NCBI GenBank assembly: GCA_963811635.1
Contig: CAWESB010000005.1
Location: 94,702-158,701, forward strand
Direction: 5' to 3'
DNA length: 64,000 nt
Source of the DNA: JAIBJN01 sp963811635
GTDB lineage: Bacteria > Actinomycetota > Thermoleophilia > Gaiellales > Gaiellaceae
Positions within the stretch are counted from its first letter, which is position 1; every line of letters starts with the position of its first letter. This document shows, in pieces, positions 16,723 to 28,393 of this stretch. Made by a program: the position numbers and the translations under genes. Under the pieces are notes generated by a model that saw nothing but the letters and a program-made list of their open reading frames with translations, had not been told where the DNA came from and ran no database searches.

Positions 16723-17467
16723 CGCGTTCTCGCCCGACTTCGGCCCGCTCGCGGAGGACTACGACCGGCTGCGGCCGGTCGACGAGAACTGGTGGGAGAT
16801 CGTCGATCTCCTTTTCGCCGAGGGCGACCTGCGCGGCCGTCGCGTGCTCGACGTCGGCTGCGGGACCGGCCGCCTGGCCCTCGCCCTCGCCGAGAAGGGC
16901 GCCAGGGTCTGGGGGGTCGATCCCTCCGAGGAGATGCTGGCCCGGGCCCGCGCAACAGGAGGCCGGCGGGTCGGCCTCAAGCTCGGCCAGGCCGAGTCGC
17001 TCCCCTTCAAGGACGGCTGGTTCGACCGTATCGTCCTCCGCCTCGTGGTCCACCTCCTGGATCGCCCGCGCGCCTTCCCCGAGTTCTTGCGAACGCTCGC
17101 CCCGGAGGGCCGTGTCGTCGTGGCCACTTTTACCCCGAACCACTTCGAGTGGTTCTGGCTGATCGAGATCTTCCCCGAGGTGGGGGAGCTCGACCGCGGC
17201 CGCTTCCCGACGCCTGAGACGCTCGCTGCGGAGCTCGAGGTTGCCGGGTTCGCCTCCGTCCGCGCGACCACGGTGAGCCAGCGGAGCCGGCTCAGCCGCG
17301 AGCAGGCGCTGGAGCGGATCCGTGGGCGCTACATCTCGACGCTACGCCTGCTGGACGACGAGGCACTCGCTGCTGGCCTGGCCCGGGCCGAGCGCGACCT
17401 CCCGGAGATCGTCGACTCGCCTCTCGAGTGGGCGATCGTCGTGGCCGACAAGCCCGGGGCTCAGTAG
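16709..17467 (+). CDS. Class I SAM-dependent methyltransferase
   Basis: This 252-aa enzyme has the Rossmann SAM-binding motif VLDVGCGTGRLALAL (about 49-63), an acidic ribose-binding residue in VWGVDPSEEML, and a post-motif region FKDGWFDRIVLRLVVHLL. It resembles UbiE/COQ5-type small-molecule methyltransferases. The substrate is not identifiable. TTG at 16709 overlaps the DUF2007 stop. Its stop abuts the convergent DsrE gene. Confidence 0.88.
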   Translation: MAGASAFSPDFGPLAEDYDRLRPVDENWWEIVDLLFAEGDLRGRRVLDVGCGTGRLALALAEKGARVWGVDPSEEMLARARATGGRRVGLKLGQAESLPFKDGWFDRIVLRLVVHLLDRPRAFPEFLRTLAPEGRVVVATFTPNHFEWFWLIEIFPEVGELDRGRFPTPETLAAELEVAGFASVRATTVSQRSRLSREQALERIRGRYISTLRLLDDEALAAGLARAERDLPEIVDSPLEWAIVVADKPGAQ

Positions 17468-17814
17468 ACCAGCGTCGTCTCTGCCCAGTCGGCCAGCTCG
17501 ACGAGCTTTGTCGGCGGTGCCAGCTCGATGCCGTTCCCGCCATCGACGGCAAGGCCGCGCGCCTTGCTCGAGAGGCCGGACAGGGCGATCGGCACGCCGG
17601 CGTCCTCGAGGGCCTGGAGGTGCTCGGCGACCGACCCGGTCCCGATGCCGTGCGCGGCCTCCGCCGTCTCGGGGCGAACGAACTGCACGGCGTCTCCGGC
17701 GAGGAAGAGACGGATCTCGTGGCCCTCGGCAGCCGCGGTCCGCGCTACGAGGAGCGCGAGCGCAGCCCGAGTCGGGTTTTCCGGGCCGGTTGCCAGGTTG
17801 ACCAGGAGCCGCAC
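17461..17814 (-). CDS. DsrE/DsrF-like family protein
   Basis: This 117-aa protein starts at GTG 17814 with RLLVNLATGPENPTRAALAL, the DsrE-like fold opening. It has the LFLAGDAVQFVRPE strand-turn found in this family. No conserved sulfur-carrying cysteine is visible, so direct sulfur transfer as in the Tus/Dsr proteins is unlikely. It follows the DUF1059 gene by 1 nt. Function unknown. Confidence 0.8.
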   Translation of the reverse strand: MRLLVNLATGPENPTRAALALLVARTAAAEGHEIRLFLAGDAVQFVRPETAEAAHGIGTGSVAEHLQALEDAGVPIALSGLSSKARGLAVDGGNGIELAPPTKLVELADWAETTLVY

Positions 17815-17815
17815 G

Positions 17816-17974
17816 CTACTCCTCCTCCGCCATCCCGAGGATGTCGTCCCGGGAGAGCTTCCCCACCATCTCTGGGTGACTCCGCTCCACGTGCTCCTCG
17901 ACGAGCCCGACGAGCGCACCGTCGCTCTCCGCGCGCACGATCTCGCCGCATTCGCAGTTGACGACCTTGCTCAT
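17816..17974 (-). CDS. DUF1059-like small protein
   Basis: This 52-aa protein opens MSKVVNCECGEIVRAESDG, matching DUF1059, in which a Cys-x-Cys pair and a later His (ERSHPEM) probably bind metal. The start at 17974 is preceded by AAGGAGG at good spacing; an ATG at 17977 is also possible. It forms a two-gene operon with the DsrE-like gene and is divergent from the SARP regulator. Confidence 0.82.
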   Translation of the reverse strand: MSKVVNCECGEIVRAESDGALVGLVEEHVERSHPEMVGKLSRDDILGMAEEE

Positions 17975-18019
17975 CATCAGCCTCCTTCGGTCGCGGTCGG
18001 AGCCATTGTCGCGCGGAAG

Positions 18020-18038
18020 CCTTGGGGTTACCTTGGGG
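18020..18038 (+). promoter_or_regulatory. 11-bp-spaced direct repeat, candidate SARP operator
   Basis: CCTTGGGG occurs at 18020-18027 and again at 18031-18038, exactly 11 bp apart (one helical turn), just before the SARP start at 18044. SARP regulators bind heptamer direct repeats with this period near -35 regions. This suggests autoregulation, or control of the divergent DUF1059-DsrE pair. Confidence 0.45.
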
Positions 18039-18043
18039 GAACG

Positions 18044-18820
18044 TTGGCGGGCGAAGCAAGGACGAGGATCCAGCTCTGCGGTCGCCTGATCGTGGATCTG
18101 CAGGGCCGCAGACTGGAGGCGGACCTCCCCGGCCGCCAGGGACGGCTTCTGTTCGCCTTCCTCGCGGCCACCCGTTCGCGCCGCTCCACCCGGACCGAGT
18201 TGGTCGCGGCCCTCTGGCCGGAAGGGCCGCCCGACGCCGCCGAGGCGTCGCTGGCCGCGCTTCTGTCGAAGCTGCGCCGCGTGCTCGGGGCGGCGGCCCT
18301 CGAGGGCAAGGCGGAAGTGCGGCTCGCGCTCCCGCCCGAGGCCTGGATCGACCTGGAGGCGGCCGGAGTCGCCGTCCATCACGCCGAGTCGGCGGTGGCG
18401 CTCGGCGAATGGGACCGGGCCTGGGCGCCCGCACGCACGGCGCTCTACACCGCGAACCGAGGGCTCCTTCCCGGGTACGAGGCACCGTGGATCGACGAGC
18501 GCCGGCGCTGGCTCGACGACGTGCGACTCCGCGCGCTGGAGTGCGTCGGGACGGCCGGTCTGCGGATGGGCGGGACGGAGCTTGCCGCCGCCGAGCGCGC
18601 CGGTCGATCCCTGGTCGAGTCCGCGCCCTTCCGGGAGAGCGGGTATCGCCTCGTGATGGAGGCGCTCGAGGCGAGAGGCAACGTCGCCGAGGCGCTTCGG
18701 GTCTACGACGGGCTTCGAACGCTGCTCCGCGAGGAGCTGGGCGTCCCGCCCGGGCAGGCCGCCCAGGAGCTCCACGCCCACCTGCTCGAGCAGTTGGACG
18801 CCGTCCGGACGAGCGGCTAG
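18044..18820 (+). CDS. Short SARP-type transcriptional regulator (BTAD domain)
   Basis: This 258-aa regulator has an OmpR-like winged helix at residues about 8-95 (RQGRLLFAFLAAT, ELVAALWPEGPPDAAEASL, LLSKLRRVLG). A bacterial transcriptional activation domain of TPR-like helices follows at about 100-255 (REELGVPPGQAAQELHAHLL). It lacks the ATPase/TPR modules of large AfsR proteins. TTG at 18044 is chosen as the first start before the winged helix. No biosynthetic cluster is nearby; the pyr operon follows in the same direction after 52 nt. Confidence 0.82.
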   Translation: MAGEARTRIQLCGRLIVDLQGRRLEADLPGRQGRLLFAFLAATRSRRSTRTELVAALWPEGPPDAAEASLAALLSKLRRVLGAAALEGKAEVRLALPPEAWIDLEAAGVAVHHAESAVALGEWDRAWAPARTALYTANRGLLPGYEAPWIDERRRWLDDVRLRALECVGTAGLRMGGTELAAAERAGRSLVESAPFRESGYRLVMEALEARGNVAEALRVYDGLRTLLREELGVPPGQAAQELHAHLLEQLDAVRTSG

Positions 18821-18841
18821 CCTTTCCCCCGCACCTTTAAC

Positions 18842-18866
18842 TCGGTCCAGAGAGGCCGGAAAGGAG
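18842..18866 (+). promoter_or_regulatory. PyrR-binding loop overlapping the pyrR ribosome site region
   Basis: TCCAGAGAGGC at 18846-18856 matches the invariant core of the PyrR RNA-binding loop (Bacillus TCCAGAGAGGCT). It is followed by CGG and the Shine-Dalgarno AAAGGAG. A short stem can form around the AGAGA loop with one bulged base. No terminator follows, so UMP-bound PyrR probably blocks translation, as in mycobacteria, and does not cause attenuation. Confidence 0.75.
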
Positions 18867-18872
18867 TGGCTG

Positions 18873-19448
18873 GTGGCTGCGTCCGCACAGGCGGAACGCG
18901 TTCTGCTCGACGGAGAGGCTCTCCGGCGGACAATCGTTCGCATCGCGCACGAGCTCGTCGAGCGGAACCCGAACCTCGACAACACCGCGCTCGTCGGCAT
19001 CCACACGCGCGGGGTTCCCTTCGCGCAGCGGCTCCGGCGCGAGATCGAGGAGTTCACCGGGCAGGAGGTCGCCCTCGGAACCCTCGACATCACCTTTCAC
19101 CGGGACGACGTCCACGCGCGCGACCGCAGCGGGCCGCTGCATCCGCAGCCCGTGGTCCGCGCCACGCGGCTCGACTTCCCTCTCGAGGGGATGACCTGCG
19201 TCCTCTGCGACGACGTCCTCTACACCGGGCGCACGGTGCGCGCCGCGATCGACGCCCTCTTCGACTACGGGCGTCCCGCGCGCGTGCAGCTCGCCGTGCT
19301 CGCCGACCGCGGCCACCGCGAGCTCCCGATCCGCCCCGACTACGTGGGCAAGAACCTCCCGACCGCGCCAGACGAGCGCGTCCAGGTTCAGCTCCTCGAG
19401 GTCGACGAGGTCGACCGCGTCCTGCTCGTCCCAACCCCGGAGAAGTGA
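18873..19448 (+). CDS. pyrR: Bifunctional PyrR regulator/uracil phosphoribosyltransferase
   Basis: This 191-aa protein has the type I PRTase PRPP loop LCDDVLYTGRTVRAAID (about 111-127) and the PyrR-specific TLDITFHRDDV. It senses UMP/UTP and binds pyr mRNA, and can also make UMP from uracil. It is first in the operon, with the matching RNA target in its own leader, giving autoregulation of the entire pyrimidine pathway below. GTG at 18873 is 6 nt after AAAGGAG. Confidence 0.95.
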   Translation: MAASAQAERVLLDGEALRRTIVRIAHELVERNPNLDNTALVGIHTRGVPFAQRLRREIEEFTGQEVALGTLDITFHRDDVHARDRSGPLHPQPVVRATRLDFPLEGMTCVLCDDVLYTGRTVRAAIDALFDYGRPARVQLAVLADRGHRELPIRPDYVGKNLPTAPDERVQVQLLEVDEVDRVLLVPTPEK

Positions 19449-19456
19449 GGAAGCCG

Positions 19457-20455
19457 ATGGCAGACATCCGTCCCCTGCTACGTAGCGAGCTCCTGCCGCC
19501 GAAGAGCTCGGCCCGCAGGCACCTGATCTCGATCGCCGACCTGACCCGGGAGGACGTGGAGCGGCTCCTCGCGCTCTCCCGCACCTTCGCGCGCTCGCTC
19601 GAGCGTGACGTGAAGAAGCTGCCGACACTCCGCGGCCGCACGGTCGTCAACCTCTTCTTCGAGTCGTCGACGCGGACGTCGTCGAGCTTCGAGCTGGCCG
19701 CGAAGCGGCTCTCGGCCGATGTGATGTCGATCAAGTCGTCCGGCTCGGCGGTCGACAAGGGCGAGTCGCTCAAGGACACGCTCCTGACGATCGGCGCCTA
19801 CGACCCGGACGTGGTCGTCATCCGCCACGCCCACATCGGCGCGCCGCAGCTCGCGGCCCGCTACACGCCGGCGCACGTGGTCAACGCCGGCGACGGCAAG
19901 CATCAGCACCCGACGCAGGCTCTCCTCGACCTCTACACGCTCGACGAGGAGCTGGGCGGGATCGAGGGGCTCCACGTCGCCATCGTCGGCGACGTGCTCC
20001 ACTCCCGCGTCGCCCGCTCGAACATCCAGGCGCTCGTGCTCATGGGCGCGCGGGTGACGCTGGTCGGCCCACCGCCGCTGATCCCGCGCAGGATCGAGTC
20101 GATGGGCTGCGAGGTCTCGCACGACATCGGCGACATCAAGGACGCCGACGTCGTCTACGTCCTCCGCATGCAGCGCGAGCGGATGCTCGAGGGGGCGAAC
20201 TACGTGCCCAGCCTGCGCGAGTACACCGCGCGCTGGGGCGTGACTCCGGACCGCCTCCGGCCCGGCCAGAAGGTCATGCACCCGGGGCCGATGAACCGCG
20301 GCGTCGAGATCGACGCGGCGGTCGCCGATTCGCCGGAGTCGCTGGTCGAGCGCCAGGTCCGCAGCGGCCTGGTCGTCCGCATGGCCGTCCTCTACGACCT
20401 GCTCACGCAGGGCCCGGTCGAGATCAAGGTCGCCGAGATCGAGGAGGTGGCGTGA
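19457..20455 (+). CDS. pyrB: Aspartate carbamoyltransferase catalytic subunit
   Basis: This 332-aa enzyme condenses carbamoyl phosphate with aspartate, the committed step of pyrimidine synthesis. Carbamoyl-phosphate contacts are visible as FFESSTRTSSSFE (about 64-76) and HPTQALLDLYT. The Asp-binding end has VMHPGPMNRGVEID. ATG at 19457 is 8 nt after the pyrR stop. No pyrI regulatory subunit is present, as usual in this lineage, so control rests on PyrR. Confidence 0.96.
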   Translation: MADIRPLLRSELLPPKSSARRHLISIADLTREDVERLLALSRTFARSLERDVKKLPTLRGRTVVNLFFESSTRTSSSFELAAKRLSADVMSIKSSGSAVDKGESLKDTLLTIGAYDPDVVVIRHAHIGAPQLAARYTPAHVVNAGDGKHQHPTQALLDLYTLDEELGGIEGLHVAIVGDVLHSRVARSNIQALVLMGARVTLVGPPPLIPRRIESMGCEVSHDIGDIKDADVVYVLRMQRERMLEGANYVPSLREYTARWGVTPDRLRPGQKVMHPGPMNRGVEIDAAVADSPESLVERQVRSGLVVRMAVLYDLLTQGPVEIKVAEIEEVA

Positions 20456-21738
20456 TGGTCCTCTTCGGCAAGAACGGCCGCCAGGACTCGCTCACGTTCG
20501 AAAACGTCCGCGTCGTCGACCCGACGCGCGGCCTCGACGACGCGCTGACGGTCACCGTCGAGGATGGCGTGATCGCATCCATCGAGCCCGCATCGGCGCC
20601 GGCGAACGGCAAGGTGCTCGCGCCGGCGTTCGTCGACCCGCACGTGCACCTGCGCACACCCGGGCGCGAGGACGAGGAGGATCTCGCCTCCGGGACGCGC
20701 GCCGCGGCAGCGGGCGGCTACTGCGCCATTCTGGCCATGCCCAACACCGATCCGGTCGTCGACTCGGCATCCGTGCTCGGCGCGCTCACCGAGACGGCCG
20801 GGCGCGAGGCGGAGGTCCCGGTCGGGTTCCTCGCAGCGATCACGAAGTCCCAGGCGGGTGCCGAGCTGACCGAGATGGTCGAGCTGGCCGAGCGCGGCGC
20901 CGCGGGGTTCAGCGACGATGGCCGCCCGGTCGTCGCGCCAGGGGTGATCCGGCGCGCGCTCCAGTACAGCGCCGCGGCAGGGAGGCCGGTGGCCGTTCAC
21001 TGCGAAGAGCCGACGCTCTCGCGCGGCGGCCACGTGCACGAGGGCCTCGTCTCGGCCGAGCTCGGCTTCGGCGGCTACCCGTCCGTGGCCGAGAGCGTCA
21101 TGGTCGGGCGCGACCTCGCGCTCGCCGGCTACGAGGCGCGGCCGCTCCACCTGCTGCACCTCTCCGCGTCGGAGTCCGTCGCCGAGCTCCGGCGCGCCCG
21201 CGAGGCCGGGATCCGCGCCACGGCCGAGGTCACGCCGCACCACCTCTGCCTCACCGACGACGCGGTGCGCTCGCTCGACCCGAACGTGAAGATGAACCCG
21301 CCGCTGCGGGCGGACGAGGACCGAGCCGCGCTGATCGAAGCGCTCCTCGACGGAACGATCGAGGCGATCGCGACCGACCACGCGCCACACGCCCGCGAGG
21401 AGAAGGAGGTGCCGTTCGAGGAGGCGCCCTTCGGGGTCACCGGCCTCGAGACGGCCTTCGCTGCCCTCTACACGCAGCTCGTCGAACCCGGCGTCGTACC
21501 GCTGGCGACGCTCCTCGAGCGGATGAGCGCCGGCCCGGCCCGCATCTACGGCCTCGACACGCCGACGATCGAGGTCGGCGCCAAGGCCAACCTCGTCCTT
21601 CTCGACCTCGACGCCGTCTGGCACGTGGACGAGGGCTCCTTCAGGTCGAAGTCCGCCAACTCGTGGCTGCTGGGCACGACGCTCCACGGCCGAGTCGTCC
21701 AGACCGTCGCCGCCGGAAAGCTGGTCTTCTCCGCGTGA
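20455..21738 (+). CDS. pyrC: Dihydroorotase (class I)
   Basis: This 427-aa amidohydrolase cyclises carbamoyl aspartate. Zinc ligands lie in FVDPHVHLRTPGRED (HxH) and IATDHAPHA; MPNTDP and LHLLHLSA are family motifs. ATG at 20455 shares TGATG with the pyrB stop and has GAGGAGG 7 nt upstream; the GTG at 20452 is less likely. It forms a functional block with pyrB. Confidence 0.95.
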   Translation: MVLFGKNGRQDSLTFENVRVVDPTRGLDDALTVTVEDGVIASIEPASAPANGKVLAPAFVDPHVHLRTPGREDEEDLASGTRAAAAGGYCAILAMPNTDPVVDSASVLGALTETAGREAEVPVGFLAAITKSQAGAELTEMVELAERGAAGFSDDGRPVVAPGVIRRALQYSAAAGRPVAVHCEEPTLSRGGHVHEGLVSAELGFGGYPSVAESVMVGRDLALAGYEARPLHLLHLSASESVAELRRAREAGIRATAEVTPHHLCLTDDAVRSLDPNVKMNPPLRADEDRAALIEALLDGTIEAIATDHAPHAREEKEVPFEEAPFGVTGLETAFAALYTQLVEPGVVPLATLLERMSAGPARIYGLDTPTIEVGAKANLVLLDLDAVWHVDEGSFRSKSANSWLLGTTLHGRVVQTVAAGKLVFSA

Positions 21739-22761
21739 GCGGCTTTCTCGTCCTCGAGGACGGCTCGGTCTTCCGCGGCCGCTCGGTGGGCGCACTCGGC
21801 GTTGCCCACGGCGAGGCGGTCTTCACGACGGCGATGACCGGCTACCAGGAGGTCGTCACCGACCCGAGCTTCTCCGAGCAGCTCGTCACCTTCACGGCAC
21901 CGATGATCGGCAACTACGGCGTCTCGCCCCAGCGGTCGGAGTCATCGCGCCCGCACGCGCGGGCCGTGCTGATGCGGCAGGCCACGGGTTCGGACTGGAC
22001 GCGCTGGCTCCAGGGCCAGGACATCGTCGCGCTCGAGGAGATCGACACCCGGGCGCTCGTCGTACGCCTGCGCGAGCGCGGCGCCATGCGCGCGGCGGCC
22101 GTCGCCGGGGCCGCCTCGGTGGAGCAGGTGCTCGCCGACGTCCGCGCGCAGGCGCCGATGGCGGGCCGGGCGCTCGTCGCCGGCGTCTCCACACCGGAGC
22201 CGTACCGCGTCGGCCGCGGCGAGGTGAGCGTCGCCCTCCTCGACTACGGCTGCAAGCGCTCCATCGTCGATCGCCTCGCCGCCGCCGGCGCCGAGGTGAC
22301 CCTCTGGCCGCACGAGACGGATGCCGACACGATCCTGGCCTCGCATCCGAACGGCGTCCTGCTCTGCAACGGCCCAGGCGACCCGGCGGCGCTCGCGGGG
22401 GAGGTCGGCGTCGTCCGAGACCTTCTCGGTCGCGTCCCGATCCTCGGCATCTGCCTCGGGCACCAGCTGCTCGCGCAGGCCGCCGGCTTCGAGACCTTCA
22501 AGCTGCCGTTCGGACACCGGGGCGCGAACCATCCCGTCCTCGACCTGGCCTCGAGCCGCGTCCTCGTCACGAGTCAGAACCACGGCTTCGCGGTGCGCGG
22601 GGACGGGCCGGCCGTGACGCACGTCTCGCTCTACGACGGCACCATCGAAGGGATCGCCCTGCCGGACGAGCACGCCCGCTCGCTCCAGTTCCACCCCGAG
22701 GCGGGCCCCGGCCCGCACGACGCCTGGCCCGAGATCGAGGCCTGGGTGCAGGAGCTCGGCT

Positions 22762-22778
<17 letters not shown>
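21735..22778 (+). CDS. carA: Carbamoyl-phosphate synthase small (glutaminase) subunit
   Basis: This 347-aa glutamine amidotransferase supplies ammonia to CarB. The class I triad is visible: nucleophile Cys in GICLGHQLL, and His/Glu in QFHPEAGPGPHD. The N-terminal small-subunit domain (FTTAMTGYQEVVTDPSF) is complete. GTG at 21735 overlaps the pyrC stop (GTGA); the 3' end overlaps carB by 17 nt. Confidence 0.96.
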
Positions 22779-25825
<3,047 letters not shown>

Positions 25826-25845
<20 letters not shown>

Positions 25846-26530
25846 CGTCGCCGGGGTCGAGGCGGTCGGCCCGTATGCCCTCGTGCGCCTCGCGCGCGGG
25901 GGAGTGGAACCGGGGATCCCCGGCCAGTTCTTCATGCTCCGCCCGCCCGGTCTGCTGCTGCCGCGGCCGATGAGCCTGTGTCTCGCCCCGCCGGGGGAGC
26001 TCGGCTTCCTCGTCGACCCGATCGGCCCGGGGACGCGCGCGCTCGCCGGCCTCGCGAACGGGGAGGAGGTGGACGTGCTCGGTCCGCTCGGCAACGGCTT
26101 CGACCTCGATGTCGAGCAGCCGCTCCTCGTCGGCGGCGGCATCGGCATCGCGCCCCTCCCGTACCTCTCCGAGCAGCTCGGCGGCCCGCCCGCGCTCCTC
26201 GGCTTCCGCACGGCGCACCACGCCGAGGCGGCTGCTCTCGTCCCCAACGCCGAGGTCGTACTCGAGCCGACCTACGTCACCGAGGCGCTCGAGCCCGGCT
26301 TCGACATCCTCGCCTGCGGCCCGGAGCCGATGCTCGAGGCCCTGCGCGCGCTCGCCCCGCGCGCCCAGCTCGCCTGGGAGGCGCCCATGGCCTGTGGCTA
26401 CGGCGCCTGCTACGGCTGCGCCGTCGAGATCGACGGCCGCCTGGCGCGGCTCTGCGTCGAGGGCCCCGTCCTCGGCGGCCACGCCCGGGGTCTGACCCCT
26501 GCCATGTCCGGAACGGTCGAGGCGGCATGA
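25826..26530 (+). CDS. pyrK: Dihydroorotate dehydrogenase electron-transfer subunit
   Basis: This 234-aa FAD/2Fe-2S subunit channels electrons from PyrD to NAD+. The 2Fe-2S cysteines are seen in CGYGACYGCAVEIDGR followed by LCVEG. GGGIGIAPL is the NAD-binding turn. The protein normally ends soon after the last cysteine. Here about 15 extra residues (HARGLTPAMSGTVEAA) are largely encoded by repeat copy B at 26487-26509. GTG at 25826 overlaps carB; the TGA overlaps pyrD as ATGA. Confidence 0.93.
26487..26509 (+). repeat. 23-bp palindromic repeat, copy B (3' end of pyrK)
   Basis: GGGGTCTGACCCC, three bases, then CATGTCC: 20 of 23 positions match copy A at 6208-6230. It encodes part of a C-terminal extension of PyrK (RGLTPAMS). 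Both copies are inside genes and in frame. Confidence 0.7.
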
Positions 26531-27444
26531 TCCTCAACGCCTCCGGCTGCCTCGACGCGCTGACCGCGCCCGAGGTGGCGCGCAGCCTGGACGTCTTCGT
26601 GACGAAGACGGTGACGCCGCTTCCCCGCGAGGGGAACGCGCCGGTGCGGATCGCCGAGACCGACGTCGGGATGCTGAACTCGATCGGCCTCGCGAACCCC
26701 GGTATCGACCGCTTCCTCGCCGACGTCCTCCCGCGGCTGCTCGAGCTCGGCCCGCCGGTCTGGGTCTCCGTGGGCGGGTTCGCGGCCGAGGAGTACGCGG
26801 CCCTCTGCGCGCGCCTCGACGAGACGGACGCCGCGGCGCTCGAGCTGAACCTCTCCTGCCCGAACGTTGCGGCACCCGAGGACGAGGCCACGGCGATCGT
26901 GACCGCGGCCCGTGCCGTCACCCGCAAGCCGCTCTTCGCCAAGCTCGCGCCCGGCCTCCCCGATCTGCCGGCGGTGGCGACGGCCGCCGCGGCCGCAGGC
27001 GCCGACGGGCTCTCGCTCGTGAACACGATCCGGGGCCTCGCGCTCGATCCGGAGACGCTCCGGCCGCGGCTCGGCACGGGCTCGGGAGGGCTCTCCGGCC
27101 CGGCCCTTCGGCCCGTTGCGCTCGCCGCGGTGCACGCCGCCTACAAGGCGACCGGGCTGCCCATCGTCGGCATGGGAGGGGTCGAGACCGGCGCGCACGC
27201 GCTCGAGCTGATCGCGGCCGGCGCCTCGGGCGTCGCCCTCGGCACGGTGCTCTTCGCCGACCCCGGTGCGCCCGAGCGCGTGAGGACCGAGCTGGCGGCC
27301 GAGGCGGCGCGCCGCGGCCTCGACGACGCGCTCGCCGCCCGCGGCCTCGCGCACGGGGCTCCGGGAGCGGCTACAGGCTCCGCTGTTGCCGATCCTGGCG
27401 ACGCGAGCCGGAAAGGGACAGGACGGGTCGGGTTGAAGGTCTGA
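26527..27444 (+). CDS. pyrD: Dihydroorotate dehydrogenase catalytic subunit (class 1B)
   Basis: This 305-aa FMN TIM-barrel enzyme oxidises dihydroorotate to orotate with PyrK. The active-site segment NLSCPN and phosphate-binding GMGGVETGAHALE and GTVLFADPG are present. The final 35 residues after AARGL are low-complexity and not conserved. pyrF and pyrE, which complete the pathway, are not in this cluster. Confidence 0.94.
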   Translation: MILNASGCLDALTAPEVARSLDVFVTKTVTPLPREGNAPVRIAETDVGMLNSIGLANPGIDRFLADVLPRLLELGPPVWVSVGGFAAEEYAALCARLDETDAAALELNLSCPNVAAPEDEATAIVTAARAVTRKPLFAKLAPGLPDLPAVATAAAAAGADGLSLVNTIRGLALDPETLRPRLGTGSGGLSGPALRPVALAAVHAAYKATGLPIVGMGGVETGAHALELIAAGASGVALGTVLFADPGAPERVRTELAAEAARRGLDDALAARGLAHGAPGAATGSAVADPGDASRKGTGRVGLKV

Positions 27445-27460
27445 GGGGCGCTGTTAGAAT
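27433..27460 (+). promoter_or_regulatory. Promoter TTGAAG-N16-TAGAAT of leaderless mihF
   Basis: TTGAAG (27433-27438) and TAGAAT (27455-27460) have 16-bp spacing, and the ATG comes 8 nt later. It is the clearest two-box promoter in the window and lies inside the pyrD tail. Confidence 0.6.
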
Positions 27461-27468
27461 GCCGCGCC

Positions 27469-27798
27469 ATGCAAGGCACCAAGACGCAGGTCCAGGCTCC
27501 TCTCCGCTCGCTGGATCAGCGAATGGAGGCGCTCCGCCGGGCGAATGAGATCCGCGTCAAGCGCGCCAGGTTGAAGAAGGATCTGAAGGCGGGCTCGGCA
27601 CAGATCGAGACGATCCTGCGCAACCCGCCGGAGTACGTGGAGACCGCGAAGGTCTTCGACATCCTCATGGCAGTCCCGAAGTTCGGGCGCGTGAAGGCTG
27701 CCCGCTTCCTGAACCAGTGCCGGATCAGCCAGTCGAAGACGGTGGGCGGGCTCTCCGACCGCCAGCGCGCCGAGCTGGTCGCACTGCTGCGCCGCTGA
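27469..27798 (+). CDS. mihF: Integration host factor, actinobacterial type (mIHF)
   Basis: This 109-aa nucleoid protein has a basic N-terminal helix (RRANEIRVKRARLKKDLKAG) and an H2TH-like DNA-binding domain (DILMAVPKFGRVKAARFLNQ). It belongs to the actinobacterial sIHF/mIHF family, not the HU-like IHF. It bends DNA and supports phage integration and chromosome function. Its place directly before gmk is conserved in Actinobacteria and is a key lineage clue. It begins a new transcript with a leaderless promoter. Confidence 0.93.
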   Translation: MQGTKTQVQAPLRSLDQRMEALRRANEIRVKRARLKKDLKAGSAQIETILRNPPEYVETAKVFDILMAVPKFGRVKAARFLNQCRISQSKTVGGLSDRQRAELVALLRR

Positions 27799-27799
27799 C

Positions 27800-28393
27800 G
27801 TGCGGCCACGGCTCTTCGTCGTCACCGGCCCGTCCGGCGCCGGCAAGGGCACGCTGATCCGGAAGCTCGTCGCGGAACGCGATGACCTCGCGGTCGCCGT
27901 CTCGGCGACCACGCGTGACCGCCGGCCGGGGGAGGAGGACGGGCGCGACTACCACTTCCTTTCGGAGGACGAGTTCCTCCGTCGGGTCGAGGCAGGCGAT
28001 TTCCTCGAGCATGTGGAGTACGTCTCCGGGCACCGCTACGGGACGCTGCGCGACGAGGTCGACCGGATCCTCGGCTCCGGTCGGAGCGTCGTCCTCGAGC
28101 TCGAGACCGAGGGAGCGAAGGAAGTGCAGCGCTCGGCGCCCGACGCCGTGACCGTCTTCGTGCAGGCGCCGAGCTTCGCCGAGCTCGAGCGCCGGCTGCG
28201 CGCCCGAGCCACGGAGAGCGCCGGCGAGATCGGCGAGCGACTCGAGCTGGCGCGGCGCCAGGCCGAGGAGGCGGGGGACTTCGACCGCGTCGTCACGAAC
28301 GACGATCTGGCGCGCGCGGTGGCCGAGCTGGGGGCGATCGTGGACCAGGCGCTCAGGGAGCCGAGCGCTGCAGGTAAGCTTCCGGCGCCATGA
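27800..28393 (+). CDS. gmk: Guanylate kinase
   Basis: This 197-aa kinase phosphorylates GMP to GDP. The P-loop GPSGAGKGTLIRK is near residue 9 and the GMP-binding segment TTRDRRPGEEDGRDYHF follows. GTG at 27800 is 1 nt past the mihF stop. The end overlaps rpoZ (ATGA). Confidence 0.95.
   Translation: MRPRLFVVTGPSGAGKGTLIRKLVAERDDLAVAVSATTRDRRPGEEDGRDYHFLSEDEFLRRVEAGDFLEHVEYVSGHRYGTLRDEVDRILGSGRSVVLELETEGAKEVQRSAPDAVTVFVQAPSFAELERRLRARATESAGEIGERLELARRQAEEAGDFDRVVTNDDLARAVAELGAIVDQALREPSAAGKLPAP

Noticed and set aside
27340..27444. Hidden pyrF remnant in the pyrD tail
   Set aside because: None of the frames shows the PyrF DxKxxD motif; the tail is too short and low-complexity.
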